The notes: a model not told the origin generated them from the letters alone. Positions 47,101 to 54,955 are shown, numbered from the stretch's first letter. The stretch: DNA of 59,627 nt from Bacteroidia bacterium (GCA_030426765.1 JAUHXV010000014.1:1-59627); one strand, 5' to 3'. Numbers and translations: made by a program.

Positions 47101-48321
47101 ATCACGCCAGCCTGGCTGAATTCATCTGGAGGTTTAGTACAAAACCCACAATTTGGCGGTGTATTACAGGCACTGCCGAATGTTGATATCGTGCTTACGT
47201 CCGATACCTCTAAGTGGAGCCGATGTGTGGTTGTAGAGACAGCTAATCAGTATTATACATCTTCAACCGCTCCGGGCATTGGCCTGAAGACGGAAGGCGG
47301 AAAAATGAGCATTACGTCAAGAGCAAAACCATCTGTTGGAAAGTACGATGCTGACGGTGACGGATTTCCCGATCCGGATGGTGCAGTCGACGGAAGCGGC
47401 AACCCACTGACCGGAATGGGATGGTTCCCCGGATATGCGATTGATATTGAAACCGGTGAGCGCCTGAATATTTTCTTTGGTGAAAATTCATGTTACAGAG
47501 AGTTCGTAGCAGAAGCATTAGGTCTCGGTACGGAAGCCCATGACATGGTTTGGAACCCAACGAATCAGGTTGTGCTCGAAGGCAACAGCGGAGCACCTAC
47601 ACCATTAGAATTCTTCATTGGCGGTCAGCATTATATCTATGTGACACGCGAGAAGTACGATGGTTGTGAAGTTTTGAGACGTGATCTCGACAGAACAAGC
47701 GCTCCGATCAAATCAAGAGCCCTGGCCAAAATCGCCTGGACCGCAATACCGTATCTGAGCCCTGAGCCCGGTGTGGAGTTGTTGCCATTGAATGAAGGAC
47801 TGATCCCGAATGATGTGATCATCAAACTGCGCGTGGACAATCCATATCAGCTGGCCGATGGCAATGGCAAATTTGCCCGAAACCCGGCTTACCGGATTAA
47901 ATTTGAAGGCGTTTCACCACGTCCGATTACCACGGAAGAAATACCACAGGCACTGGCCGAGATCAACGTAGTCCCTAACCCATACCTGGCATACAGTGAG
48001 TACGAAAACTCATCATATGACAACACGGTGAAAATTACCAACCTTCCGGCGCAATGTGTCGTGACGATTTACTCGCTGGACGGCCGGTTTATTCGCCAAT
48101 ACAATCGCAATGAGGTAGGAAAGCCAAACTCACCACCGCGCAATAATCCGCCGGTAGCGGTCAACCAGATCATACCGGATCTGGAATGGAACCTGAAAAA
48201 CTATGCAGGGATTCCTGTGGCGAGTGGCGTTTATCTGATCCACGTCAATGCACCCGGATTGGGAGAACGGGTGATCAAGTGGTTTGGTGTAGCCAGACAA
48301 TTTGACCCGAGTGGGTTGTAA
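44200..48321 (+). CDS. Large secreted protein with T9SS-type C-terminal domain, partner of TonB receptor
   Basis: The frame begins at GTG 44149, but ATG 44200 (1373 aa) starts the signal peptide MKRQIKLVIAAMIMFSSVASYA and is preferred. The body is rich in beta-sheet motifs without a recognised enzyme domain and carries a calcium-type repeat (DADGDGFPDPDG). The C-terminus (VVPNPYLAYSEYEN, VTIYSLDGRFIRQY, GIPVASGVYLIHV, RVIKWFGV) looks like a T9SS sorting/FlgD-like domain. It lies 53 bp after the TonB receptor and 65 bp before the PorV/PorQ gene, one operon. Such three-gene units are widespread in this phylum but uncharacterised. Confidence 0.82.
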   Translation: MKRQIKLVIAAMIMFSSVASYAYIDPEREKPGAAPDDKPVSYRSDCAPATMSYDLAINNVRARLLNGGDVWWDLDIGQYIVPAVDPALGVPGVSSLFAGAVWLGGFDDAGNLKIAAQTYRNATSNDFWPGPLSSIGTTGSDTCENWDRFFVVKGVDIQNHIRAVEESESTGVPLDCESIPRSLLSYPARGNPYWSNYYEFDLPNDNQGLGAFFDANMDNLYNPCDGDYPAIEVQGCPTESNYPDEIVFWVYNDAGNSHTNTNGRPIRMEVQVQAFGYATNDQINDMTFYRYKLINRAVTAIDSTFFGMWVDPDLGCSEDDFIGCDTSRSLMYIYNQDELDGNSGCDCTTGSTTYCDEVPILGIDYFRGPLGPDRRIDTFEISALPLDPFEYPNIYDTVEIIGDTLIVFDLDRRIELGMSSFTYHVRQGAGSWPGAMWDPQTDIEFYRYLSGSWRDGTRYTFGGSGYNLGPGATPIEYAFTGDPGNLADWSMCSASLGTMDPRTVQATGPFRLDPGAINELIIGAVWVPDQIYPCPELSELRAADDLAQALFNNCFILPSGPDAPDLDWIELDRELIMVLSNDPITSNNAFELYEERGLEVPEGEIDSNYVFEGYRVYQLLNGNVTTGELDDITRARPVFQVDKRNGITKLFNWRTIEGPNNTDVWVPFEQVVGTDVGIRHTFLIQEDQFASEDRRLVNHKNYYYTAIAYGYNEYAPFDPESLIGQRTPYLEGRRNIRTYDPLPHPQTFQMVNAMYGEGGQVTRLEGVGAGENFLEIDQTEYDSILSGTNTPGELTYALGASPVRVQVFNPLVVEDGTYILEMYDPTPITPDSLSPNTQWKFYREDDPSVVYESEKPLSELNEQLIADLGISVFVGQSSDAGDNVDETNGTIGYSLDYQDASEAAWLQFIGDDFAATPIFNFIQTELPDYPNFLLDPNQAYSKFAPWVPYVLTDWDPNEPPENPLGWNITPAWLNSSGGLVQNPQFGGVLQALPNVDIVLTSDTSKWSRCVVVETANQYYTSSTAPGIGLKTEGGKMSITSRAKPSVGKYDADGDGFPDPDGAVDGSGNPLTGMGWFPGYAIDIETGERLNIFFGENSCYREFVAEALGLGTEAHDMVWNPTNQVVLEGNSGAPTPLEFFIGGQHYIYVTREKYDGCEVLRRDLDRTSAPIKSRALAKIAWTAIPYLSPEPGVELLPLNEGLIPNDVIIKLRVDNPYQLADGNGKFARNPAYRIKFEGVSPRPITTEEIPQALAEINVVPNPYLAYSEYENSSYDNTVKITNLPAQCVVTIYSLDGRFIRQYNRNEVGKPNSPPRNNPPVAVNQIIPDLEWNLKNYAGIPVASGVYLIHVNAPGLGERVIKWFGVARQFDPSGL

Positions 48322-48386
48322 TTCAAAACAAAACGAAAAACAAATATTACTTTTTCAAAACCAGGTTTGCCGAAAGAAAGGAAAGT

Positions 48387-49439
48387 ATGAAAAGACTTAT
48401 ATTGAATGTATTAATAGCCGCTTTTGCGCTGAGCCCGGCCCTCACATTTGCCGGTAACCCGGATCGCCAGGGCGAAGCCGGTGGTTACGAATTGTTACTC
48501 AATCCGTGGGCCCGAAATGCGGGGCTGCACGCCATCACGACCTCGATGGCCTATGGTGTCGAAGCCACCCAAATCAATGTGGCAGGCTTGTCCCGGATCG
48601 GGAAAAATGAAATTGTCCTGGGCCATACCATCCTCTATGATGGTACGGGCATCAGTCTCAACAGTCTCGGGTATGCGCAGAAGATGGGCGAGAGTGGTGC
48701 TTTTGGTATCACGCTCACCGCGATGGACTTTGGAGATATTGCCGTGACAACGACCAATTCTCCGGAAGGTACAGGCGCGACCTTTAGTCCTAACTTTTTT
48801 AATATCGGACTGGCGTACAGCCATACGTTTGACAAAAAAGTTTCTGTAGGAATTCTCCTCCGTGGTATTTCAGAGAGTATCGCTGACGTGAGTGCTTTCG
48901 GACTCGCGATCGATGCCGGTGTTCAGTATGTCACCGGAGCCGACGACAACTTTAAGTTTGGTGTGTCATTGCGTAACATCGGCTCACCTATGAAATTCAG
49001 CGGTGAAGGTCTTTCTTTCCCGACGTCTAACCCACAGGGTGGGGTGCAGTATCCGATTACGGTCAACCAGCGCGCGGAAGGATTCGAACTTCCCTCTATG
49101 CTGAATATCGGACTGTCCTACGATTTCTATGCCACCAAAGATCACCGCATTACCGCGGTAGGTAACTTTACCGCCAATAGCTTTTCGGTAGATCAGTTAG
49201 GCGCCGGCGTCGAGTACGCCTTCAAAGAAATGTTTATGTTGCGTGGGGGATATCGGTATGAGATGAGTGCAGAAGCGAACAATGAACGCAAAGGAATCTA
49301 CAGCGGACTGTGTGCCGGTGTGACGGTCGAAGTGCCATTGAAGAAGGATTCTCCGGGCAGATTTGCGGTCGATTACGCCTATCTGGCCACCAATCCTTTT
49401 GACGGGACGCACAATTTCAGCCTGCGCTACAGAATGTAA
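48387..49439 (+). CDS. PorV/PorQ family outer-membrane protein
   Basis: A 350-aa protein with signal peptide (MKRLILNVLIAAFALSPALTFA) and a FadL-like barrel of the PorV/PorQ family: YELLLNPWARNAGLHAITTSMAYGVEATQINVAGLSRIG is the family's N-terminal signature, and the strands alternate to the end at FSLRYRM. PorV shuttles T9SS cargo to the attachment complex; this paralogue probably serves the secreted protein encoded just upstream. A strong terminator follows. Confidence 0.88.
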   Translation: MKRLILNVLIAAFALSPALTFAGNPDRQGEAGGYELLLNPWARNAGLHAITTSMAYGVEATQINVAGLSRIGKNEIVLGHTILYDGTGISLNSLGYAQKMGESGAFGITLTAMDFGDIAVTTTNSPEGTGATFSPNFFNIGLAYSHTFDKKVSVGILLRGISESIADVSAFGLAIDAGVQYVTGADDNFKFGVSLRNIGSPMKFSGEGLSFPTSNPQGGVQYPITVNQRAEGFELPSMLNIGLSYDFYATKDHRITAVGNFTANSFSVDQLGAGVEYAFKEMFMLRGGYRYEMSAEANNERKGIYSGLCAGVTVEVPLKKDSPGRFAVDYAYLATNPFDGTHNFSLRYRM

Positions 49440-49491
49440 AAACTTGATTCAGGCGGGATATTTCCATATCTTTGCCGAAGCATATGAAAAG

Positions 49492-49528
49492 AACGTTCTT
49501 ATCAGACACCTGATGAGAACGTTTTTTT
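49492..49528 (+). terminator. Rho-independent terminator of TonB receptor operon
   Basis: AACGTTCTTATCAG pairs with CTGATGAGAACGTT (14 bp, one T-G wobble) around a 4-nt ACAC loop and is followed by a run of T residues, 52 bp after the PorV/PorQ-like stop. Confidence 0.92.
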
Positions 49529-49652
49529 CGTCTTATCAGGAGGCGAATGACAAGCCCTCAGTTTTTCTTTTTCCCATGAGATAGGTTTAACTGAAGTTTT
49601 TGGAAAACATCGTATTGGATAAGGCGCTATTATTCAATCAAAGTACAGGATT

Positions 49653-50126
49653 ATGAGTGAGACACACTATATGACTCAGGAGGGTTACGATCAGCTGAAA
49701 GCTAAGCTTGACGAACTGAAAAGTACAGGACGTCAGGAAGCGGCCAAGGCTATTGCGGAAGCCCGTGATAAAGGCGATTTGTCTGAGAATGCCGAATACG
49801 ATGCCGCTAAGGACGCCCAGGGTATGCTGGAACTCAAAATCTCCGAAATGGAGAAAGTGATGGCCAATGCCCGCGTCATCAAAGAATCGCAACTGGATGC
49901 TTCGAAAGTAACCGTGCTGGCAAAGGTCAAAATACGCAATACGAAGACTAAAGCAGAGATCGTCTACCAATTGGTTTCGGAAACGGAAGCAGATCTCAAA
50001 GCAAAGAAAATCTCTGTCAGCAGCCCGATCGGAAAGGGCTTGCTGGGCAAGAAAAAAGGAGAGATCGCCACCGTGACTACGCCGGGTGGAGCGATCGATT
50101 TTGAAATTCTGGACATTTCATTCTAA
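49653..50126 (+). CDS. greA: Transcription elongation factor GreA
   Basis: A 157-aa protein of standard size. The N-terminal coiled coil has the acidic tip motif DLSENAEYDAAKD, which enters the RNA polymerase secondary channel to stimulate cleavage of backtracked RNA; the C-terminal domain has SPIGKGLLGKKKGE. It is followed closely (6 bp) by the HIT gene, so the two are likely co-transcribed. Confidence 0.97.
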   Translation: MSETHYMTQEGYDQLKAKLDELKSTGRQEAAKAIAEARDKGDLSENAEYDAAKDAQGMLELKISEMEKVMANARVIKESQLDASKVTVLAKVKIRNTKTKAEIVYQLVSETEADLKAKKISVSSPIGKGLLGKKKGEIATVTTPGGAIDFEILDISF

Positions 50127-50132
50127 TCCCTT

Positions 50133-50528
50133 ATGGCAAGCATTTTTACAAAAATCATCAACGGTGAAATTCCTTGTTTTAAGGTCGCTGAAGATGATAA
50201 GTTTCTCGCCTTCCTGGACATCCGTCCGGTGGCGTTTGGCCACACACTGGTGATCCCAAAGCAGGAGATCGACTATTATTTTGACCTGGACGATGACCTC
50301 CTCGCCGCCATGAATGTCTTTGCCAAAAAAGTAGCCCATGTCCTGAAAGCGGAAGTCCCATGCTTACGGATCGGTGTTATGGTCGCGGGATTGGAAGTAC
50401 CACACGCACATATCCATCTCATCCCCATGAAGGCTATCTCAGATCTGTCATTTTCCAATCCTCGTCCCGAAATTTCCGCCGACGACATGAAAGCCCTCGC
50501 AGCAAAGTTGTTTGCGCGGTTGAGCTAA
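50133..50528 (+). CDS. HIT family nucleotide-binding protein (HINT type)
   Basis: A 131-aa histidine-triad protein: SIFTKIINGEIPCFKV at the N-terminus and the triad HAHIHLIP (H91, H93, H95). Proteins of this group hydrolyse adenosine 5'-monophosphoramidates or dinucleotide polyphosphates. Co-located with greA, an arrangement repeated in many Bacteroidota. Confidence 0.94.
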   Translation: MASIFTKIINGEIPCFKVAEDDKFLAFLDIRPVAFGHTLVIPKQEIDYYFDLDDDLLAAMNVFAKKVAHVLKAEVPCLRIGVMVAGLEVPHAHIHLIPMKAISDLSFSNPRPEISADDMKALAAKLFARLS

Positions 50529-50700
50529 GAGCGAAGGGCAGAGAGCAAAGGGCAAAGAGCGAAGGGCGTAGGGTAATTTGAATATCTTTCACTACTCACT
50601 ACTCACTACTCACTACTCACTACTCACTACTCACTACTCACTACTCACTACTCACTACTCACTACTCACCACTCACCTAATAGCTTGGGGCTAAACCCCG
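50529..50700. repeat. Heptamer array (CACTACT)~11 with flanking GCGAAGG units
   Basis: Perfect CACTACT copies run from 50590 to 50669, followed by CACCACT; upstream (50528-50570) the units are GAGCGAA/GGGCAGA-type heptamers. A GGGGCTAAACCCC hairpin follows at about 50687-50699. Confidence 0.9.
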
Positions 50701-51070
50701 ACGCTACCAGAGCGCCCCTTCAGGGCTTTTTTCTGAACACTCCCTGTGAGTTTGCGAGAACCAAAACTGCGGCTCTGCGTGCGCCTATATATTTCGAAGG
50801 GGTACACCCTTCTCTACCTAAACGCCCAATCATGTCTTTCCTTTGCGAACTTAGCGTCTTTGCGAGAACCAAAACTGCGGCTTTGCGGCTCTGCGTGCGC
50901 CTATATATTTCGAAGGGGTACACCCTTCTCTACCTAAACGCCCAATCATGTCTTTCCTTTGCGAACTTAGCGTCTTTGCGAGAACCAAAACTGCGACCTT
51001 GCGCGTGCCTATATATTTCGAAGGGGTATACTCTTCTCTACCAGAGCGTCCCTTCAGGGCTTTTCACTTT
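50701..51070. repeat. ~110-bp tandem repeat (three units) flanked by GCCC-TTCA-GGGC palindromes
   Basis: Three units with the phrase TTTGCGAGAACCAAAACTGCG start at about 50751, 50859 and 50975. Each includes a hairpin GAAGGGGTACACCCTTC; the last reads GAAGGGGTATACTCTTC, keeping pairing through G-T. The block is bordered by ACCAGAGCG.CCCTTCAGGGCTTTT at both ends (50705 and 51038). The long open frame at 50685-51233 is translated repeat and not a gene. Confidence 0.8.
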
Positions 51071-51444
51071 TCAACAAAAACAGCAGGTGAAAAATGCCAC
51101 AAATTATTTTTCCCTTCTGCAGTTCTGCCGTTCCGCCTTTCTGCCTTCCTCAGCGGGTAAGCCCCCCGGGATTTTCGAAGTGAAGCGAAGAAAAACAGGG
51201 GCCAGGGGTTGCGCCGTCCCACGAACCACATAATTCCCATTTGCGGTCATTGATATTGACCTTTCTGGTTCACAGCGAACCCCCTCAGCTGTAGGCTGAT
51301 CCCCCTCGCTTGTCCAGAAGGCGCAGTCCTTTGGATGAAGGGGATGTTTACTGGAGACAGATTTAGATTTATCTCCTTAAGCCAGTTCAATGATTCCTCC
51401 CTGCCCTAAGCTCTCCGCTCCATGCCCAATGTCTCAGGTCTAAC
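51071..51444. other. Intergenic DNA with two dispersed repeats
   Basis: Contains a GTAAGCCCCCCGGGATTTTCG ... GGGGCCAGGGGTTGCGCCGTCCCAC block (51155-51224) that recurs at 52515-52580, and copy 2 of the dispersed hairpin element (51264-51382). No gene. Confidence 0.5.
51264..51382 (+). repeat. Dispersed hairpin element, copy 2 of 3
   Basis: Related to 22109-22205 and 52624-52723: CTGGTTCACAG, GAACCCCCTCAGCTGTAGGCTGATCCCCC (hairpin TCAGC-TGTAG-GCTGA), ACTGGAGACAGATTTAGATTTATCTCC. The hairpin sequence differs from the other copies but is paired. Confidence 0.5.
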
Positions 51445-51473
51445 AAAAAAAGGCCCGGCAAAATCGCCGAACC
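51445..51473 (-). terminator. Rho-independent terminator of tRNA-Phe
   Basis: On the minus strand GGTTCGGC-GATTTT-GCCGGGCC (8-bp stem with two wobble pairs) is followed by seven T residues, 8 nt after the tRNA. Confidence 0.8.
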
Positions 51474-51480
51474 TTCTTCG

Positions 51481-51553
51481 TGGTACCTCCAGGAATCGAA
51501 CCAGGGACACATGGATTTTCAGTCCATTGCTCTACCAACTGAGCTAAGGTACC
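51481..51553 (-). tRNA. tRNA-Phe (anticodon GAA)
   Basis: The minus strand folds as a full cloverleaf: acceptor GGTACCT/AGGTACC with discriminator A, D arm GCTC-AGTTGGTA-GAGC, anticodon stem-loop ATGGA-CTGAAAA-TCCAT giving GAA, T loop TTCGATT. CCA is not encoded. The T stem has a U-U mismatch at its middle pair (CCUGG opposite CCUGG). A TACTTTTG -7 element lies upstream and a terminator downstream, so it is a single-gene unit. Confidence 0.95.
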
Positions 51554-51588
51554 CTCACCACATCATGAATTCCGATCATGAGGGGAGG

Positions 51589-51596
51589 CAAAAGTA
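51589..51596 (-). promoter_or_regulatory. -7 element of tRNA-Phe
   Basis: TACTTTTG on the minus strand, exact TAnnTTTG, 35 nt upstream of the mature tRNA 5' end. Confidence 0.55.
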
Positions 51597-51629
51597 GCAT
51601 TTTCCGTTCTAATTAGGTATTCTTGGGGA

Positions 51630-51637
51630 TAATTTTG
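51630..51637 (+). promoter_or_regulatory. -7 element of the MtfA-like gene
   Basis: TAATTTTG ends 7 nt before ATG 51645, predicting a leaderless or nearly leaderless mRNA. Confidence 0.5.
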
Positions 51638-51644
51638 AATCGGT

Positions 51645-52445
51645 ATGGCCAGAAGGATCATGGTATTCGCCGCCGCCGGGGTGGTCTTATGTGCATATTT
51701 CATTTTTTTCAAAGACAGGCCTGATCTGATCTATCTGCTGTCCGTCTGCCTGCTCATCCTCGTCATCGCCTATGTGTTCCAGTACCAGATCGATCAGCTC
51801 ATGATCCGGGGCGTGCCCCAGACACTGGATAATGATATGCGACAGATGCTGCTGGCCACTTCTGCCCACTTCCGGGAGATGCCCATACCTAACAAACAAA
51901 TGGCGGAGGACCGTATGGTACGGTGGGTGATGAAGAAGGACTTTATCAACAAAAACGAACAGAAAGCACCGCCCGATGTGCATTATATGCTCGCCTGGTA
52001 CGCCATCCTCCTGACTATGCACCGTAAGGAATTTCTCTATGATGGCATCGACCGCATCGTCTTTTACCACCACCCGTTTCTGTCGCCAGGGCATCCGGAT
52101 GATGTGCATATTTCGGAAGTCGAACAGGAAGACGGCACCGTGATTATCTCTGTCCCCCACCTTCTGAAAGGGCACATGGAAAAAGGGATGTACAATATCG
52201 GTCTGCATACCATGGCCGAATCTTATGCCGCCTGTTACCTCCGAGAAAAAATCACCTGGCCTGAAGATATCTGGGATCAGCTCGAAGCCATAAGTTCCAT
52301 TCCCAAATCCAAAATCGACGCCTACATCGGCCTTCCCGTCGACGACCCCTGGCCCGTCGCCGTCCACCACCAGGTGATGTACCGCAAAGCAAATATCCCC
52401 GAGGTCACACAGCACCTTCCCCAGTTGATGAAGACGCGAACATAG
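51645..52445 (+). CDS. MtfA-like membrane protein lacking the zinc-protease motif
   Basis: A 266-aa protein with two N-terminal membrane helices (about 5-22 and 29-46). The remainder follows the MtfA/M90 zinc-peptidase layout (RIVFYHHPFLSPGHP, EDGTVIISVPHLLKG, YNIGLHTMAESYAAC). At the place of the HExxH metal site the sequence is LHTMAES: only the first His is kept and the catalytic Glu and second His are absent, so it is unlikely to be a protease. It could be a structural or regulatory relative. Promoter TAATTTTG is directly upstream. Confidence 0.7.
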   Translation: MARRIMVFAAAGVVLCAYFIFFKDRPDLIYLLSVCLLILVIAYVFQYQIDQLMIRGVPQTLDNDMRQMLLATSAHFREMPIPNKQMAEDRMVRWVMKKDFINKNEQKAPPDVHYMLAWYAILLTMHRKEFLYDGIDRIVFYHHPFLSPGHPDDVHISEVEQEDGTVIISVPHLLKGHMEKGMYNIGLHTMAESYAACYLREKITWPEDIWDQLEAISSIPKSKIDAYIGLPVDDPWPVAVHHQVMYRKANIPEVTQHLPQLMKTRT

Positions 52446-52849
52446 GGCATGGGGCATGGAGCGAAGAGCGAAGGGCGAAGAGCGAAGGAGACCCATGCTC
52501 CTCACTCCACCGGGTAAGCCCCCCGGGATTTTCGGAATGAAATGAAGAAAAACAGGGGCCAGGGGTTGCGCCGTCCCACTAATCACTAAATTCCCCGATG
52601 CCTCAGCAGGGATACTGAATTTTCTGTGTCACGGAGAACTCCCTCGCCCGTAGGGCGATCCCTCTTGTGAAGAGGGATGTTTCCTTGAAACAGATATGGA
52701 TTTATTTCCATAAGCTTTGTCACAAATTGCTCCAAGCCCTCCGCTTTTCAGTCGCCGCAGCTTTAGCGAAGGAGACCCATGCCCCTCACCCCCTCACCTC
52801 CTCACTCCCTCACCCCATGACTCCTCATAGAAATCTTAAATTTACCTCC
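52446..52849. repeat. Intergenic heptamers and dispersed repeats
   Basis: Contains GAGCGAA/GGGCGAA heptamers (52459-52492), the second CCCCCCGGGATTTTCG...GGGTTGCGCCGTCCCAC copy (52515-52580), dispersed hairpin element copy 3 (52624-52723), a TTCAGTCGCCGCAGCTTTAGCGAAGGAGACCC copy (52747-52778), and TCACCCC/TCACTCC heptamers. The upstream part of the frame opening at 52667 is translated repeat. Confidence 0.7.
52624..52723 (+). repeat. Dispersed hairpin element, copy 3 of 3
   Basis: CTGTGTCACGGAGAACTCCCTCGCCCGTAGGGCGATCCCTC, CCTTGAAACAGATATGGATTTATTTCC, GTCAC. The hairpin here is TCGCCC-GTA-GGGCGA, different in sequence but equal in position to that of copy 1. Confidence 0.55.
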
Positions 52850-53710
52850 ATGAAGAATCTCACGATATCCCTCCTTTTGTGTCTAATCCTCCCGAGTCTC
52901 CACGCTCAGGAAACAGCGATAAGAGCCACGATCGATACCATGTTTCAGGCGATGTACAGGGCCGATACCGCGACGATGCGCACATGCTTTATTCCGGGGG
53001 CCAATCTCCTGACCTATAGTTATGATTCGCGGGGAAATCCATGGGCCAAAGGGGAGACCCTCAATGATTTTTTCCGCGGGATAGGACGCATGGGCCGCAT
53101 GGATATCGAAGAGCGATTGACCGGATGGCAGTGCCTGATGGATGATGGAATCGCGAGTGTGTGGGCACCCTATGCGTTGTATCTGGATGGCCAATTCAAC
53201 CACTGCGGGGTGAATAGTTTTCAGCTCATTCGGGTCCAGGGGACGTGGAAGATTTCGCTCATCACCGATACCCGGCGCAAGGAAGATTGTGTGTCTGCGG
53301 ATGCCGAAAAAAGTGCCATCGATTCATTGATCAATGTCTGGCATCATGCGGCGGCTGTGGCGGACGAAAAGACCTTTTTCGGGTTGATGGAAGAGACTGC
53401 GATTTACATCGGCACGGATGCTACCGAGCGGTGGTTGAGAGATGAATTAAAGGAATGGTCGAAGGAGTATTTTGATCGGGAATCGGCATGGCATTTTACT
53501 CCGTTGTCAAGAAATATCGAGTTAGATCCAAGTGGACAATTCGCATGGTTTGACGAACTCCTTGACACCTGGATGGGGACTTGTCGAAGCACCGGAATCG
53601 TGTCTCAAAAAGACGGCGATTGGAAGATCCTCTACTACCATCTTTCGGTGACAATAGCGAATGAAAAAATCGATGATTTCAGAGCATTACATACCCCTGA
53701 AAAAGAGTAG
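52850..53710 (+). CDS. Secreted protein with two SnoaL/NTF2-like domains
   Basis: The frame opens at 52667, but the first 61 codons are repeat sequence; ATG 52850 (286 aa) starts the signal peptide MKNLTISLLLCLILPSLHAQ and is chosen. Two tandem NTF2-like cone folds follow: residues 20-140 (IRATIDTMFQAMYRADTATM ... CGVNSFQLIRVQGTWKISLITDTRR) and 150-280 (IDSLINVWHHAAAVADEKTFFGLME ... GDWKILYYHLSVT). Such domains often act as small-molecule binding or isomerase folds; no catalytic residues can be assigned. Confidence 0.78.
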   Translation: MKNLTISLLLCLILPSLHAQETAIRATIDTMFQAMYRADTATMRTCFIPGANLLTYSYDSRGNPWAKGETLNDFFRGIGRMGRMDIEERLTGWQCLMDDGIASVWAPYALYLDGQFNHCGVNSFQLIRVQGTWKISLITDTRRKEDCVSADAEKSAIDSLINVWHHAAAVADEKTFFGLMEETAIYIGTDATERWLRDELKEWSKEYFDRESAWHFTPLSRNIELDPSGQFAWFDELLDTWMGTCRSTGIVSQKDGDWKILYYHLSVTIANEKIDDFRALHTPEKE

Positions 53711-53897
53711 TTTTTTTGATTATAAAACCCCGCAGCTTTCCAGGATATTTGAAACTAAGAAGGAATTGTATTGATTTTCTGATTCTTGTGCATCACCGTC
53801 AGCCAATTTAGAATATAACCCCTTATATTATCGATTCAGAAAAGATTAAATCTTATTAGTAAAATCTGTCAGCGAAAATTGTTTGACCGCTCGAATG

Positions 53898-53931
53898 CCC
53901 ACTTTTCGCGTCCGCAAGAGCGAAAAGTGGG
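53898..53931. other. Perfect 12-bp hairpin CCCACTTTTCGC-N10-GCGAAAAGTGGG
   Basis: The two 12-nt arms are exact reverse complements around a 10-nt loop (GTCCGCAAGA). No T-run follows on the plus strand, so it is not a classical terminator. It is the left end of a roughly 290-bp block that ends with the two-hairpin element at 54190. Confidence 0.7.
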
Positions 53932-54072
53932 GTATTGAAATACGAATAAGCGAGCAAGCAAACCGAATGTCATACTGATGAACAAATCCCCATGGGAGTT
54001 TTTTCGCTGACGAGGTTTTTGGTTCTTTTTTCCGGAAAAAAAGAACAAGTAATTCATAGACTTTTTGGATAC

Positions 54073-54190
54073 TTTTTCGAGTCCTATAATTAAAATATTA
54101 CTGGATGTCAATCCTGAAACACTATCGGTTTCAGGACACGTCCCTGTAGAATTATCATCTACATGGCAAGAAAAAAAGTAACAAATCTGT
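54073..54190 (+). repeat. Dispersed ~118-bp two-hairpin element, copy 2
   Basis: Matches 18316-18433. Here the first hairpin is a perfect CCTGAAAC-ACTATCG-GTTTCAGG, and the second TGTAGA-ATTATCA-TCTACA. Confidence 0.65.
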
Positions 54191-54681
54191 GTCTTTTTTT
54201 TTGATCCTTAAATGAGCAAAATTTAATTTGAACACGTATAAAAAAACCTATGCTTTATTTGGGTCACTACAGATAGAAATTTTAACTGATTTTCCAATCA
54301 GGTTTTAACGGTTTACTTTTCTTTTTTTCCGAAAAAAGATCTCCCTTTTTAAAAGTGAAGTCTTGCTATCCAACCCGGATAGAATCCGGCACCTCCTCTT
54401 TTTGTAAAAAGTGAATGCTTTTTTTGTAAAAAAACGGTCAAAAAGGATTTAACATTTTCGTCAGAAAAAACTAAAAAACGAGCTTTGATTTATCTATTGT
54501 TAAATCGCTTTTTTGCACAATAATCCCCACGGACATTGACATACAGAAGGATTGCGAAAACGAGAATTCCCCCTATGGGTTTATTGCAAATCCCGAGCCA
54601 AAAATCTCATTATGAAACAAATTATTCATAATCCCCTAAAAAACAGGTATTTAGGCATATTTAATAAAGTTATGCGTGATA

Positions 54682-54710
54682 TTGGTTTTTGAGATTTATT
54701 TATAACTTTG
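54682..54710 (+). promoter_or_regulatory. Promoter of the giant vWA/HYR protein gene (TTG-N18-TAACTTTG)
   Basis: TTG at 54682-54684 and TAACTTTG at 54703-54710 are 18 nt apart, fitting the Bacteroidota consensus. The leader would be about 55 nt to ATG 54770 or about 240 nt to ATG 54956. Confidence 0.55.
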
Positions 54711-54955
54711 TTTTTGGAGCACGCTCCGCAAGAACCCATTAACCAAAAAATTGCGAAAGCCCAACCAGAATGAACCTCACCTTTTACCCCACTCACGTGA
54801 TTTGCTCACGCAAATCTTCGTCGCATTCCGCTAAACCCGTTTGCGATTTTTCAAACGATATTTTAACCCATCACGATACACGTAAGCATCGCCTTTCTGC
54901 GACGCCTGGTGCACCTAATCATTGCATAGAAAAACCCAACTTAAGTTTTAGTAAC

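Larger units (their letters stand above)
53711..54955. other. Long gene-poor region with hairpins and promoter of the giant protein
   Basis: No gene is supported over 1.2 kb. Seen here: a perfect 12-bp hairpin (53898-53931), an inverted repeat GTTCTTTTTTCCGGAAAAAAAGAAC (about 54022-54046), the second copy of the two-hairpin element (54073-54190), AT-rich sequence, and a promoter at 54682-54710. An in-frame extension of the downstream gene reaches back to ATG 54770. Confidence 0.5.

Noticed and set aside
50685..51233. 182-aa open frame
   Set aside because: It translates three tandem repeat units and REP palindromes; the protein is internally repetitive only because the DNA is.
53869..54111. 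80-aa minus-strand frame
   Set aside because: It runs through the 12-bp hairpin and inverted repeats of the 53898-54190 block; more likely repeat DNA than a gene.
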